A DNA stretch of 64,000 nucleotides from Charina bottae (lineage: Eukaryota > Chordata > Lepidosauria > Squamata > Charinaidae), in NCBI GenBank assembly GCA_023362775.1, contig JALMGJ010000008.1, positions 23,078,501 through 23,142,500 on the forward strand, written 5' to 3'. The position numbers and the translations under genes are program-made. This document shows positions 45,435-60,830 of the stretch, piece after piece. Every line of letters starts with the position of its first letter. The first letter of the stretch is position 1. A model generated the notes under the pieces. It saw nothing but the letters and a program-made list of their open reading frames with translations, was not told where the DNA came from and did no database searches.

Positions 45435-45589
45435 GAACCATTGAAGAAGATGAAGGAGATGACTTATTGTTGGGGTCTGTAGATGAATTCTGGTGGTTTC
45501 CTCACATGTGGAGCCACATGCAACCTCATCTGTTCCATAATGAGTCATCACTAGTGGAGCAGATGATTCTGAACAAGGAATTTGCACTA
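45435..45589 (+). CDS. NDST4: NDST4 internal exon 2 of 4 seen
   Basis: 155-nt exon, acceptor TTTCTTAG, donor GTGAGT, phase 1 start joining the single base of the previous exon, phase 0 end. Encodes [20 protein letters not shown], then [20 protein letters not shown] and [11 protein letters not shown]. The SHMQPH segment gives an HxxxH pattern like the metal-binding histidines of polysaccharide deacetylases, so this exon probably carries part of the deacetylase metal site (inference). LNKEFAL agrees with NDST4 rather than NDST3 (LNKKFAL, from memory). Intron before it is 8084 bp. A SINE remnant ends about 49 bp upstream of the acceptor. Confidence 0.93.
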
Positions 45590-46101
45590 GTGAGTATCTC
45601 TAAACATATCTAGATTGCAAAATAGACTGTCAACATTTTACAGTAATTATTCTTGAAGTAAAATGAGAATAAATGAGCATAATAGGTCTGAATTACTATA
45701 AAAATATAAGTCTTCAGTTTGGTAAATTGAAGGAAACACTTCTAGTCATTCTGGTCACTTTAGTTTCCAGATTCTAGGAATGTAGTGGTGATTCTAGGAG
45801 CATGTCATAAGAGAGGGCTTATTATGAATCAGATATTTCCAGTGACATATGTCTCTGTACCAGATGACTTTCTTCTTGTGGTTCTTTACTTTGAAACCAA
45901 ATTTGAATTGGACAGTCCTTCAAGTAGAGGACTCTGTCAACAATAATACAGATAAAGTAGGATATGGCACTCCTATAGCACTATATTTCAAATCTCTTTC
46001 ACAACAAATACCACTTTATTTTAATTTAAAACATCTGCATTGAATCTTGGATTATTCTTTTATATATTAGGATAATTTACACAGAATGCATGCAGGTAAA
46101 T
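45590..46101. other. NDST4 intron, nothing recognised
   Basis: Unique-looking intron following the exon at 45435. Confidence 0.5.
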
Positions 46102-46139
<38 letters not shown>

Positions 46140-46140
46140 A
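46102..46140. repeat. (GAT)n microsatellite
   Basis: About 12 trinucleotide units. Confidence 0.95.
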
Positions 46141-49100
46141 TTGTAAAATTCAGGTACAGGTGAATATTATAAAAACAGACAAGAGGTTGGTCACACTTTT
46201 GGATTTTGATTCTTCATATCCTGAAAATCGTCTCATTTCCCTTTGCTTTTGAACATAGTTTGAGGCATCTTAGGGTATTCCAGTGACCAGCAGTTCCATC
46301 ACCAGAAACAGACCTCTGGATTCATCTCAGTCACTGCCAGCTCCACAATATATTAGAAATACATTATTGTTCTTATTATCATTTAGCAAATATACTATTA
46401 CTAGAGTAAATAAGGTTCTAATTCATTAATTCAGAATTCCTATTTATTTGCTTCATTTCCTACTCATGATGGCAATGATGATGCATACTGTTTTTTTAAA
46501 TATATTGTCTATTGTGAATCAAGATTACCACTACATTTTAGAAACAACAGAAAAGAAGGGGTATCTGAAAAGCCTTCTAGGCTGGTTTATAACTTCCTCT
46601 CTTTTGATTCAAGTACAGATGATAGTCTTAGAATTAAATATGCTTTTACCAACCTGATACCATTCAGTTATGTTGAGACTATGGTTCCCAGAATTCACAT
46701 CCAATACAGCCAAAGACCATGATGGCTGAGAATTCTGGGAATTGTATTTCTGACATATCTGGAGGGAAATTTTCTTAGATGTCTCTGAGTAGTTGCAAAT
46801 CTGAAAACATCTCTATACTATGAACTTAAAGTAATTTAATGATTTTAATATTGTTCATGACAGTCTACCCATCAATATCAAGGGAACTGATATCATTGTA
46901 ATACCTTTATTTCAGCTTTTTTACTAACCTGAGGTAAAAACATAGAGACTAAGAAATTAACAATTATCACATAAGAACATTAATATCTAAAAACTGTAAG
47001 GACGAGGACTATAGAATTAAAAGATGGAAAGTTAAAATATGTAACTCTGTATTCTATTTTCTCGAAAGCTAGCAGAATAAGATGTGGCAACCAAAACTGT
47101 AAAAGTGTGCAACTTAAAATTAATAGTAACAATGTAATAGACATGAACAATGTTGAGTCTGATTGGCTTTAGCTCGCAATCAGTTCCCAGTAGATTTTGC
47201 CTGCTGTCAAGCAAAACTTGGCAATATTATATGTTATAAAGAGGGTGGAGTTATACAGTAGTAGGGAGATATAAAATTGATCTGTGTGGCTTGGTAAGAT
47301 GATGCACGGTAGTAAAATAACGGTGCTGCCAATGTGTATGTAACATGAATAGGAGAGAAGAACGTGCTTTGTGGTTTCAGTTTGCCCAACATTGCAGGGA
47401 CAGAGATGTTTCAGGAAGGGGTTATTCTTACACATTCCTTCTAACACAGCTAAGGGAAGAGCACTGTAGTCAGCCAGAGGTTAGGGCCTTCTATCTAGAT
47501 AAGATATGTAGCTGGTATTACTATGTACCTTAGGCTTCCAGAGATTGGGACATGTAGAGCCTTGACTAGGTGGAACTGGTCATCTGCATTCATTATAACC
47601 TGTTTGAGTGAACTGGCCTGCTTGTAACCAATGGGGGGGATTAATGGATGTGGTGATAGCCCAAGTGATGATAATTTAGCCAGCAGGATTTGCTACCAGG
47701 TGGATTAATATTCATTCTACAGTGAGGGAATGGTCATATGCCTGTTGGGAAAAAGGGTCTTAGCTTTAAAAAATTAGTATGGACAACTATACTATGGGCT
47801 TTACTTTTACCAAGCCTTCCTCTACTGTTAGAGACACAATAGGAACACAGCTGTTAGGAACCTGATATCTCTATTTTTAGTTGCTATTCATTTTTTTAGC
47901 ATGGCACCATTATTTTAGCCATCTAAAAATGAGCTTTTTGACATGGTATTGTCATCACTATCTGCTCAGGAAGATCCCATGAACTTTCTCCAGTCCTATT
48001 TTCAAGCAACCTTTTTATTCCAGAATATAAAGACCTTTTACAATTGAGCAATTTTAAATACTATATTCTCTCTTAAGGTTCCCTAGTTTTCCTGAAAAGC
48101 TTTCCTAGAGAAATACATTAATGTTAAATCAGTTTCTATCCGTTTCTGTTCTCACAATCACTCCTCAAATAGTTTTGTTATTTTTGCATACTTCCTGAGT
48201 TATTATATTTTTAAAATATATATGGTCTTCAATACTGTTCTGAAGAACCATAGCTTCACATTTCCACTTGGTGCAAATTCAGACAACCAGATAATATCCT
48301 GGTTAATAGAAGTTAAACTTCCCCATTCAGTCTGCAGTTCGTTTTCACATGCAATAGCATTTCTTTAGTGAGAAAAATACATCCCTTTTCCACATTGTCT
48401 TCCTAATGGAATTGGAATAATATGGATTAACATGGTAGGAATGTTTTGGCACAGAAACGTTTGTGGAAACAGAATAAAATAAAGGCTGGGAAAAATGATA
48501 AATCAGAATTGACAGATACATTCATCCTACTTATGAATAGACATGTATATGATTGCACTTTCAGACTATCGTGTTAGCACATTTATTTGAAATTAAGCTT
48601 CACTGAGTTGAATGAACTTATTTTTGAATAAACATGTCCCCAGAGGGGAATCTGAAATTGCTTCAGTCATGTCTAGGGTGTGTGCTTTTTCTCTAAATCA
48701 TTATGAAATTATTATGCTCATCAGTAAGCCAACAGGTAATGATAATAGTTATTTCTCATCCCAAACTGCTAACATGCACTTCGAATTATTGCCCCAAAAG
48801 GTGAATGCATGGTTCTAACAGTCTTTTATAAATATATCATTTTGAAGAAAAATTGTCAGAATGTAAAGCTGCTGTTTATATGAAAGCTACTATATGTACA
48901 GTATATTGGATGAAGGCAAGATCTTTCTGACATACAGCAGTATAACTGTAAGCACCCCACTCTTTTGTGGGAGGATTATCAAATTCAGCCTAGGCACAAA
49001 ATAATATTTACACTTACATCACTGTCAGAAGCTTCTTGGCTTCTGCCGTAGCCTCTCAATCCTGTCAAATGGTTTTCTTCTCAATAACCAGTAGGGATAT

Positions 49101-49314
49101 GAGAATTCAAATGCAATAATGCCAGGAAATGAACTGCTGCTATCAGTCAAAATGTATTAATGCAATTCTACCTGGATTTGCAGATGTCTGAGACGACATT
49201 CTGAACTTGGCATTCAAAAAAGAAGTCCTTCTGCTCTCCTCTCCTGAAAACCTCATATTTTCCCCAAATCAGTTCCAAAGCAGATTTTGAGGATATGCCA
49301 GTTATAGGGGGAAT
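46141..49314. other. NDST4 intron with one small palindromic repeat
   Basis: At 46675-46765 an inverted pair (CCCAGAATTC near 46689 and GAATTCTGGG near 46729) around 'catgatggctg' forms a palindromic interspersed repeat. The rest is unrecognised, with no supported coding frame. Confidence 0.45.
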
Positions 49315-49600
49315 CTTCACAGAATCATAGAACAGAACATTATTGTAGAGGTTATCTAGTCCAGTGCCCTGCTCAGTGCAGGCTCCACTAGAGGGTCTCT
49401 AACAGGTGGCCATCCATCCTTTTTGGAGACTTCTAGCAAAGGGGAGCCTACCATATCATGTAGCACCATATCATGTGACAGCTCATACAGCCAGGAGTTC
49501 CTTCTGATGACTAACCTGAGCCACCGTCTCTGTAGACCTGTTATTGTCTTTGTAAATGTAGTGTGCTTGAGTCCCTTCAATGGTCCAGCATTTTTCATGT
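49315..49600 (-). mobile_element. CR1 LINE 3' fragment
   Basis: Starts ACAGAATCATAGAACAGAAC, the reverse complement of the CR1 terminal repeat region, and continues 'ctagtccagtgccctgctcagtgcagg' into the C-terminal coding end (minus-strand frame 49356-49598). Confidence 0.8.
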
Positions 49601-50789
49601 AGCAAGAAAAAATGGAAGAGGGAAGAGAATGAATAATAAAGAAGAGATTATAAATGGATGCATGGGTTCCTGAAAATCACTCTGTTCTTCCACATTTTGC
49701 TCCAAGTCTTAGTTATCTATACTACATTACTGAAGATAAAATCCTACCCTTTTATAATGGAGAAAATGTAGTAGCAAGCAGCTACATCAACTACCCTACC
49801 TTTTCTCCTATATTAAAAAAAACATAAGGAAAAATGTATGAAAATTTAAGCAACATTTTTAAGTGTATGACTTTTAACATTATGAATATATTATTTTAAA
49901 AGCTTAAAGAAACTGGACAACTATCAACATCCTTCTTATACTTATTAATAGGTTTATTGATTGAAGATTCCCCCCCCCCCATATTTATGTTCCTGTATTG
50001 TTCATAACTTTTTGTTATGGCTTCTGGCCAAAACAAATAAATGAAACTGAACCAAATAAGAGCCCAATCAATCCACTGTACTGACAATATACCCACATTT
50101 TATATCTTGGCTGTGAAGCCATAGATTTTGTCCCTGATGAGTCTAGCATTGTATTCTGATCTTCTAAGTTACTTGAAGGCAGCTTCACTAGATTTTAAAA
50201 ATAACTGTTGCTTCACTGAAAGGCAAATCAGAAACTTTTCACAGTATATAAAAAAAATCCATTTAAACACTGTCTGTGCTCACACTTAATTAAAAAACTA
50301 TATACCAGGTATAATCTGCCCCAGCTACAAAAAAATGTCTTTAATATCCCTTTTAGAATTACTCTGCACGGTGTCTCTAATTCTTTTGTTTACAATAAAA
50401 TGCAAACATTTATTGCAAAGATTACCAAAAATCCTGAATACTATGTGCCATATAAATTGGCTCAGGTTTACTTGTAGCATGAAACCTATGTACCATAGAC
50501 TGCTACACAGATGAAGTGTTTAACACCATTTGGATTAACTGGAGACTAAGGTAATCCAAGGGGACCTATTTTAGTTTTGCATTGCAGAATCTTCAGACAA
50601 ATCGAGTAGTACCTATTGGCATTTCCAACCACATCTTAATTTACTTTCAGTCATTGGAGTTTAACCCTATAAAACAGCCTACCCTAACTTGCGACCTTCC
50701 AGATGTGCTCAGACAAAATCACCCAGTATTTCCATATGGCAAACCCAAATGTGGATTCTGGGTGACATAGTAGTGCAACATTTCCCAGT
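49601..50789. other. NDST4 intron, nothing recognised
   Basis: Contains a C10-11 run at 49970-49980. No other feature. Confidence 0.4.
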
Positions 50790-51186
50790 TGTTTCTACCC
50801 ATCCAATCCGGTCCAGCAGGATAGGCATACTCCGGGTCCAGTCAGCCAAGGAATGTCGGCTGGCGGGGGCCAGAAGATGTGCCTTTTCTGCGATGGTACC
50901 TGCCCTCTGGAACATCCTTCCTCCTGATATTAGGATGGCCCCGACCCTTTTGGCTTTTCGGAAGGCCTTGAAGACCTGGCTTTGTGCCCGGGCCTGGGGC
51001 CCTGAATGTGCGAAGGGCCCTGTTTCATGGCTGTGCTGATATCGACAGATTTTAATATCTCTTGGCTGTATTTATATTTAGTTTTCTGTATTGTTTTAAC
51101 TGTTTGACTGTTTTTTATTATTGTTAGCCACCCAGAGTCACTGGTCTGAGATGGGCAGCTATATAAATTAAATAAATAAATAAACA
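50790..51186 (+). mobile_element. L2-type LINE 3' end
   Basis: Plus orientation. The frame 50689-51039 encodes ALWNILPPDIRMAPTLLAFR, then KALKTWLC, homologous to the other L2 C-termini. The 3' UTR has TAGCCACCCAGAGTCACTGG and GATGGGCAGCTATATAAATT, then AAAT repeats. A different subfamily from the copy at 32700. Confidence 0.85.
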
Positions 51187-52414
51187 CATTTGAAGGATAT
51201 GGGGATCCTGCTGGCAGATGTTTTGACAGATTAGGTAATGTTATACTCTACAATTAATAGCTTTATGGAGGCCCTTAATATGGTAATCATTTCCAAAATT
51301 TGTCATGCAATCATTAACAATTAATACAAACCTGCACTCTCCAGTTGTATACATCAGGATACAAAATACATTTAATACTTTAAAAGACTGAAAATTTACA
51401 GTGGGATGAATTGCTAGAAAACAGCAAAGCGTTTCCCTCTCCCCAATACCTTTCCACAAATAACATAAAATAATGCATAAAGCTGACATAGTAAGAATGA
51501 AATAAAGTAAAATAATCTCCTAGGGAACTTCTTTGCCTGCCTGAGAAACAGTACTTGAAAAAAAAAAGTGTCCTTGTGTTAAAAGTAGAAAGAGCTTATG
51601 TAAATCTTTTAATTCAGCAAGGTGACAGCTGACAGCCAACATTTCACCTCTCTCCTTTTTGACAAGACTCAAAGCAATTCAGCAGGGATCGCCTTGTTGT
51701 GCCAACAGAGGGCAAAAGTATTTTATTTCCCTTAGATGGTTGGAAGCATAAATTTGCTGTTCTAGAATTGTTACTGCACTTGTTGTACTAAAACTGTAGC
51801 CGTGTGGAGAGCACTGTTTTGTGGGTGAGCCTCATTCAGGGAAATTCCAACCTTGGCCCTTCTTCATTTAGCATCTCTCATTTTAAAAAGGGAACCTTTT
51901 ACGCGTGAGATAAAAGAGTGCGGCCAGCGTTCTATCCAACTGCTGACCCAAAATTAAACTTGTTTGTACACTTGAGTCTTTTATCCAAACAGAATAAAAA
52001 CAAAATACGCCTTAGCCACATATTTTTAAATTATATGAAATGCAGGGGTGCTTGAAAGTATGTAAACATTTAGCATGTAAGATTTTTTGTTCACTTCTTA
52101 TTACAAATCTCCCCAGATATAGGCACCAGTTTTATGAGCTTAGACTTGAAAATTGTAGAAGGAAGACTTTACGGTACATATTGGATTTGTTATTCAGAAC
52201 TGGGTCCAGATCTATAGAGAAGTAATTTAGCCACAGTTTATTATGGCTTTCAAAAATATTGCTTGCTTGCTTGATTTTGATTAGGCTATCTGGCTCCAAA
52301 AAGACTCTGGGCATCTTACATATTCTAAAGAATATATATGTATATTAAATATGTAATAACTGTATGTAAATATGTCTTTGTGTGTATGTATGTATGTGTA
52401 TATGTGTATATATA
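51187..52414. other. NDST4 intron, nothing recognised
   Basis: Short TATG/TATA repeats at 52320-52415. No supported frame. Confidence 0.4.
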
Positions 52415-52650
52415 TCAATCAAATGGCTGCCCAGACAAAACCACATAAATAACTTACCCCCACCTCACCCCACCCCCAAAAAATAATAATTGCCAGGGGC
52501 TCCACAAACACCTTTATCCCAAACTTGGCAACTCAGCCAGTCTTAAGAGACTTCTGGAACATTAAAAGGGTGGGAGCCGTACATATTTCTGGAGGATGCT
52601 GTTCCAGAGGGCAAGCGCCACAACAGAGAACACTTGCTCCTCTGTCCTGC
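52415..52650 (-). mobile_element. L2-type LINE fragment
   Basis: 'gctgttccagagggcaagcgccacaacagagaacac' in parts matches the 'tattccaaagggcgggtgccactacagag' block of the other L2 copies, same orientation. Decayed. Confidence 0.6.
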
Positions 52651-52854
52651 AAATGACAAAATTTAACATATACACATTAGTAGGACAGCTACTAAGGATT
52701 TTTATAAAATTGTTTTATTCTAGACTTGTGCAAAACTATTGTTCCAGCAAAGGACATCATATTTCTCTCCAGGTACTGCTGATTCAGATGTTTATGAAGT
52801 GATCTGGTGGGTTTCAGTAGTTCCTCTTCTGGACCAGAATGCACTGTTTTATTT

Positions 52855-53100
52855 TTTATTTTTTATTTTTTTATTTATTGGGTGTCTTCAAGTCAGTATT
52901 GACTCCTGGCAACTGCCTGGACAAGACCCTGCAGTTTTCTTGGCAAGATTCAGAAGTGGTTTGCCATTGCCAACTTCTAGAGCTGAGAGAGTGTGACTGG
53001 CCCAAGGTCATCCAGCTGGCTTTGTGCCTAAGGTGGGACTAGAACTCTCAGTCTCCTGGTTTCTAGCCTGATGTCTTAACCATTAGACACAACAGGCTCT
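52855..53100 (-). mobile_element. tRNA-derived SINE
   Basis: Head at the right ('cttaaccattagac'), body 'ggtgggactagaactctcagtctcctgg' in pieces as at 13440, but with a different 3' part ('gactcctggcaactgcctggac') from the copies at 13440 and 53345. Confidence 0.72.
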
Positions 53101-53344
53101 CATATACTAATTATACTATAGTATATTATATACTATACTAATTAACATATATAGCTACAGATTTAGAAATAAAGTTTTCTAAATTTCTAAATAAATAAAT
53201 ATCAAGCCCATGTTAAAGATGCAGGGGGAGAATAGGCTACTTATTTTATGCCTATCCAGCAATCTTAACCAGAAGAGCTAACTCAAGAACCTGTGGGGTT
53301 ATTGATCACCTGATCATGTCAGTTTTTATTCTGTTACACTATTT

Positions 53345-53567
53345 TTTTTTAGATTTTCTTTTATCCCACCTTTATTACTTTTATAAATAACTCAAGGCAG
53401 GGAACTTACCTAATACTCCTTCCTCCTCCTATTTTACCCACAACAACAACCCTGTGAGGTGAGTTGGGCTGAGAGAGAGTGACTGGCCCAAAGTCACCCA
53501 GCCGGCTTTCATGCCTAAGGTGGGACTAGAACTCACACTCTCCTTAACCACTAGACCAAACTGTTAG
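53345..53567 (-). mobile_element. tRNA-derived SINE
   Basis: Same family as 13440-13680, including the 'cctgtgaggtgagttgggctgag' region (shown in part) and the tail 'tttttagattttcttttatccc' at the left. A short internal deletion removes part of the tRNA-like head. Confidence 0.78.
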
Positions 53568-53572
53568 GTTTC

Positions 53573-56285
53573 AGGTTCATAGAACCCTAGAATGGAAGGG
53601 TTGAAAGGGTTCATAGAACCCTCTGCCCAGTACAGGATCCCCAATAGACACCAATCCAGCTTCTATTTAAGTACTCCCGATGAAGGAGACTACTGACACC
53701 CTCCAACCTGTCTATTCCATCGTTATAGCTCTTGCAATTAGTAAAATTGTATTTGTAATTGTAACTGTAATTACAAAAAATTGTAATTGAAATCTGCTTC
53801 CTTGTAATTTAAGTCCATTTTTTCTTGTCTGGGAATTATGGAACAACACTGAATAAGTCTATGCTGTCTTCTGCATAGCAGTTTTCAAATACCTGAAGAC
53901 AGCTGTTGTGTTTCTCTGAAATCCTCTCTTCTCCTAGCGAAACAAATACAACCCTTCCAAGAATTCCCCATAAGTTTTTTTTCTCCCAAGCCCCTTATCA
54001 TCTTGGTTGCTCTCCTTTGAGCATGGTCCAGTTTGCTAATGTCCTTCCTAAACTGCCCAGAATTGGACATAGTTGGACCAACATAGGATAGAAAGGAATG
54101 GTTACTTATCCTGATCTCGATGCTTTATTTCTCTTTATGTGGTTGTAAAGGAATGTGGAGATAATCTTGGTGAAAGAATGAATGAAGGGAAAAATGACAA
54201 CTCAGCCCTTGGAAAGTGGAAGGCATAAGAAAGAAACTAAAAATTACCCTTCAGTTTGGTATAAGAGGGAGCCAAGACAAACTCTGGCAGGCTTTCAAGA
54301 TTCTGTTATTGTACTCTATAGTAATAAAGTAGCATTCTGTTTTCTGAAGAGCTGACATACGTACAGTAAATCTTCCATTTTTTCCTTAATGGTTCATCCA
54401 TTCCTACATCAATTTCATCTCCATATTCCTTTACAGTGGTACAGGATTGCAGTTGCTTTTTTTGTAACTGCATCACACAATTAGCTCTTCTTCAGCTTGT
54501 GATCCATCAAGATACCACTGAGTACACTTGTTCAATCAGCTCTGTATTCAGCTAATGGTAGCATAGTCTAGCCAACTTTTTGCCAGCTTTCCTACTAGAA
54601 TTTCATGGGAGACTTTCTCAGACATTTTGCTGAAGTCAAGATAGACTTTGTCTACCACATCCCATGGTTAACTAAACTGGTTACTATATCAAAAAGAAGA
54701 TCAAGTTGGTCTGGCATAACATGCTCTTGATTCTACCATACTGGCTCTCCCACCAATCAATGCATATAAAAGAAAGGTCACAAACCAATTGTTTAATAAT
54801 CTATTGTGGACTTTTCCCACATGGATCAGAGTCAAGATCCTTGAAGACTCTTGGATGTAAGTGATCTGGACCTAGAGACTTGATTATAGTAGCCAGGTAT
54901 TTCCTATCAGTTTACTTACCTTGGGTTGTCACTCTCTCCTTACATCACTTGTTTGGTTAAGATCCATTTGAACACAGTTACCCTCTGAGGAGAAGACCAA
55001 AGTATATTAGGAGTTGAAGAATTTTATCCTTCCCCCATTACTTCTTTCTATCCTATATTTTCCAAACAGTGGGCCCACTCTTTCCTTTTTATTCTTATTA
55101 CTGACATAGTGAAAAATTATTTTTATTTCTTTTAGCTTCTTTTGCAAGGTTACATTCTTTTACACTTTAACCTTTATCACTTATTCTGTTATTAGCTGAT
55201 CTGCTTCCTTGGCAATTTCACTATCTTCTATTTCACAGATATATTCCTTTCAATTCTTACCTCAGTTGAAATGTGCTACACATTCACTGGATTAATGTGC
55301 AATTGTACATTTAGTATCCTTAGTATACCTCCTATACTACTTTTATTTATTTATTTGTTTGTTTGTTTGTTTGTTTATTTATTTATTCAATTTATCCCCG
55401 CCCATCTCCCCGAACAGGGGACTCTGGGCGAGTTACAACAAGTTACTTTTGACCTAAGAATTTCTGTCCAATACTTAATACTATTCTAAGCTTGTTGAAG
55501 TTAGCTTTTCTAATTTTTGTTCTGCATGTACAAAGATGCTCCAATTCCATTTCTGCAGGTCACTACTTCCCAAGGTTCCCACTGCTTTTACCTCTTCAAT
55601 TAGCTTTTTTTATTGGTTAGGATAAGATTTAGGAATGCTATTCCCCTTGTCTTTTCTTCAATCTTCTATAAAAATGAAACAGCCAACAAGACCACTAAGA
55701 CTCTGAGGGACATTGCAATCTTAACTGAATTGGTTTTCCAATAGTTGTTTGGATATTAGAAATGTCCCATTATTACTATGTGTTTCCTCCCTCAAAGTTC
55801 TGTAATCTGCTCCACAAAGGCATTATCCAGATCATATGATGGCTCATTGTCTACAGTACATCCCCCACAATAATATCATTGTTGTTTCCCCTTCCTATCA
55901 TTTTTACCCAAATGCTTTTGATTGAATGGTCATGCTCATATTCCTGGATTTCTACAGATGTGCACATTTCTTTGACAAAGACACTCATTCTCCCCTTTTG
56001 TCTGGCATATTTGTTTTGAATAAGTTATTCCTATCAATTCTTGCATTCCATCAATGTGTTTCATCCCATCAGACTTCAGTAATGTGCACTAAATCATGTT
56101 TGCCATTCTGCATTAAGATTTATAATTCTTTCTGTTTGTCTTCCATAGTCCATACTTTTGTACACATACTTTGGTTTTCATTCTTAAAACTAAACGCTAC
56201 CAAAAGCTACTCTTCTTTTGTGAATTGGCTGATTGTGCAAAAAAGCCAAATAGACTTTGTACACATTTAACTGTGCTCTTCATTT
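53573..56285 (-). mobile_element. Ancient CR1/L3-like LINE, nearly full span but decayed
   Basis: From left: the 3' end ('catagaaccctagaatgg'), a C-terminal coding block ('tggttgctctcc', 'tgcccagaattggacatag'), an RT-like region (54450-55260) and an endonuclease-like region (55480-56285). All reading frames are broken. An L2 tail is inserted at about 55340. Assignment is by familiarity of wording with CR1-superfamily elements; RT motifs are not readable. Confidence 0.5.
55340..55445 (-). mobile_element. L2 LINE 3' tail inserted in the CR1-like element
   Basis: ATTT/GTTT repeats followed by CCCGCCCATCTCCCCGAAC and GACTCTGGGCGAGTTACAA, the terminal ~100 bp of L2. Confidence 0.8.
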
Positions 56286-56480
56286 TCTGGTGTGATATTC
56301 AAACTGTTTCAAGCTCAAAGTAGTTTCACATTCAAAACAGGCTGTTTAAATCATTCTGGAAGTGTTTCACATTTAAAGTTACTAATTTATACATTCATAC
56401 TGAAGTACTGAAGTCCAAAGGAAACTGAAAATGCTGTCTGAAAAAAAATTATTAATGTGGAGTCCTTGGTGTTCTCTGAG

Positions 56481-56538
56481 CCTTGTTTTCTTGCAGACGT
56501 TTCATTGCCAGACTAGGCAACATCTTCAGTGTGAAAAG
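56481..56538 (-). ncRNA. Hammerhead-ribozyme-like motif of second PLE lineage
   Basis: Minus strand: TTTTC-ACA, CTGAAGA (56529-56523), helix II GTTGCC/GGCAAT (six pairs, one G-U) around TAGTCT, then GAAAC and GTC, then TGCAA-GAAAA. GUC is the preferred cleavage triplet. Helix I: A-U and C-G next to the core, and TTTTC/GAAAA further out. It overlaps the end of the ORF. Confidence 0.8.
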
Positions 56539-57395
56539 GAAGTGGGACTTGCTCTCTGTTTATATACCATGGCTTGTCCTGCTTGTGGTGGTGGTGGTGG
56601 TGTTCTCTCCTTAGGAGTTCCTTGATTGGGCTGTTGTTTGCTGCTTGGTTGATTGACTGAGTTACTAGTTCCTTGATTAGGGTATATTGTGCTGTTTGAT
56701 TGTTCCTCTGGTGCTAATCCTGGTGTTAATCTTTGCATATCTGGGTGTTGACTGCTGGCAAGGAGGTGTTCTGGTCTTTTGGCTTTTCTATTGTCTCTTA
56801 TAAATGGTATGTAAATGTTGTTTACCTCTATGTGTCTGCTGATGGCTGCTTTGTCTGAGTGCCAAGCTTCCAGGAATTTTCTAGCATTTTTGGATTTGGC
56901 TTGGTTTAAGATGCTCACAGTTTCCCAGTTGAAAGTATAGTTGAGTCTGTCCATGTGTTGTGAGATTAGGGAGTTTTCATCATGTCTTCTGACTGCTAGT
57001 TGGTGTTCGTGGATGCTCTCTGCTAGTCTTCTGCCCGTCTGTCCTACATAGTGGCTGCTACAGTCCTTACATTGTATGTTGTAGATAACTCCTGTTTTTT
57101 CTTCTTGGGCTACTGGGTCTTTTGGGTTACTTAAGATGTTCTGAAGGGTTTTTGTTGGTTTATGTGCTACAGTGATTCCATGTGGTTGTAACAGTCTATT
57201 GGTAGTTTCTGAGATGTTTCTGATGTATGGCAGTGTTATCCTTTTCATAGCTTCTGTTGGTTGTGTTGTCATGGGTTGGGTGGTCAGGCACTTTTTGATA
57301 AAATTGAGTGGGTATCCATTTTGCTGGAAGATGCTGTATAGATGATCTGTTTCCTTTTTCTGGTGTTCTGGGTTGCTACAGTGCATTAGTGCTCG
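56526..57395 (-). pseudogene. Penelope-like ORF, GIY-YIG endonuclease region
   Basis: An open frame of 301 residues (57431-56526), of which about the first 10 residues are flanking AT-rich sequence. GIY-YIG motifs: VIYNIQC at 115-121, HYVGQT at 127-132, Arg near 134-135, His at 141 and Glu at 188 (FLEAWHS). The segment before it is the RT thumb/linker; the RT core is missing. The C-terminal tail is rich in Pro, Gln and Ser. The domain is intact over its full length, but without RT the copy is not autonomous. The last ORF codons overlap the hammerhead motif. Confidence 0.88.
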
Positions 57396-57400
57396 TCTGA

Positions 57401-60049
<2,649 letters not shown>

Positions 60050-60145
60050 GATATGTGGGACAGGTCGTTGTCATGGGGATGAGACGGTCCTCAGGTAACC
60101 TGGACCTATGCCATGTAGGGCTTTAAAGGTGATAACCAACTTTAA
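60050..60145 (-). mobile_element. L2 LINE internal fragment
   Basis: 'gagacggtcctcagg' and 'cctatgccatgtagggcttt' match 33150-33205 in the L2 copy, same orientation. Confidence 0.75.
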
Positions 60146-60701
60146 CCATACTTAAAACATGTTTTTCCTCCATGAAAGACAAGAAAGAGATATATTTTAA
60201 GATACATTTCTCTTCTATAGTTTTATAAGTACTTATATTAAAAATAATTAACATTAAAATATTATTGAATATGGTTAAACTTTTTGTCAACTTTTTATTT
60301 AAATAAAGATTTTTTAAATTAGCCAGTTAATCTAGTTTTATTAATCAGTTCCTATAAATCATATATTACTGTATTCATGATTAAAGCAAGAATTATTCAA
60401 ATCAGCACTTAATGGTCTTAAAAGAGATTAAAGCTGACACCTGTTTAATGGGGAGGAGTGGCTGGTTGCACAATTATTACCATATGTTGTGACATGGCCC
60501 TCAACTGAGCTTGAACCTGCTGTGTCCTATGGCATGAAAAAGAAAGACATCTTTCAGTCACAGAGTGAAAACAGCAGAGGTTCAGCTATCAGAATGTTAC
60601 AGCTGATGGAATCACATACCTATCCATCATACACCAGTGCATGCATATATAAGGACATATCCATACCAAAAGTTTGCTAGTTGTTGTTTTATCTTTCTCA
60701 G
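60146..60701. other. NDST4 intron, nothing recognised
   Basis: Short chance frame at 60489-60680 only. Confidence 0.45.
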
Positions 60702-60830
60702 GTACTCCCTCGACAGACATGTGGGCTTTTCACCCATACAATTTTTTACAAAGAATATCCTGGTGGGCCTCAAGAACTAGACAAAAGTATCCAAGGAGGT
60801 GAACTGTTTCTTACCATCCTTCTTAATCCT
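60702..60830 (+). CDS. NDST4: NDST4 internal exon 4 of 4 seen
   Basis: 129-nt exon (43 codons), phase 0 at both ends, acceptor TTTCTCAG, donor GTAGGT. Encodes [20 protein letters not shown], then [20 protein letters not shown] and [12 protein letters not shown] and FLTILLNP match my recollection of NDST4; NDST3 has GPKELDKSI and FFTVVLNP. The next family exon (beginning ISIFMTHLSNYG) was not found in the remaining 3.2 kb. The sulfotransferase half of the gene is beyond the window. Confidence 0.94.

Larger units (their letters stand above)
56455..57400 (-). mobile_element. Second Penelope-like lineage, 5'-truncated
   Basis: Minus-oriented copy containing the GIY-YIG part of the ORF and a 3' terminal region with a hammerhead-like motif. 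It shares no obvious nucleotide identity with the element at 8881, so it is a separate PLE family. The right boundary (about 57400) meets AT-rich DNA. Confidence 0.85.

Noticed and set aside
52720..52810. Possible NDST exon ('acttgtgcaaaac...' with AG/GT-like borders)
   Set aside because: The protein is already continuous from exon 45435-45589 (ending NKEFAL) to exon 58679-58864 (starting EHGIPTD), and the translation here matches nothing in the family.
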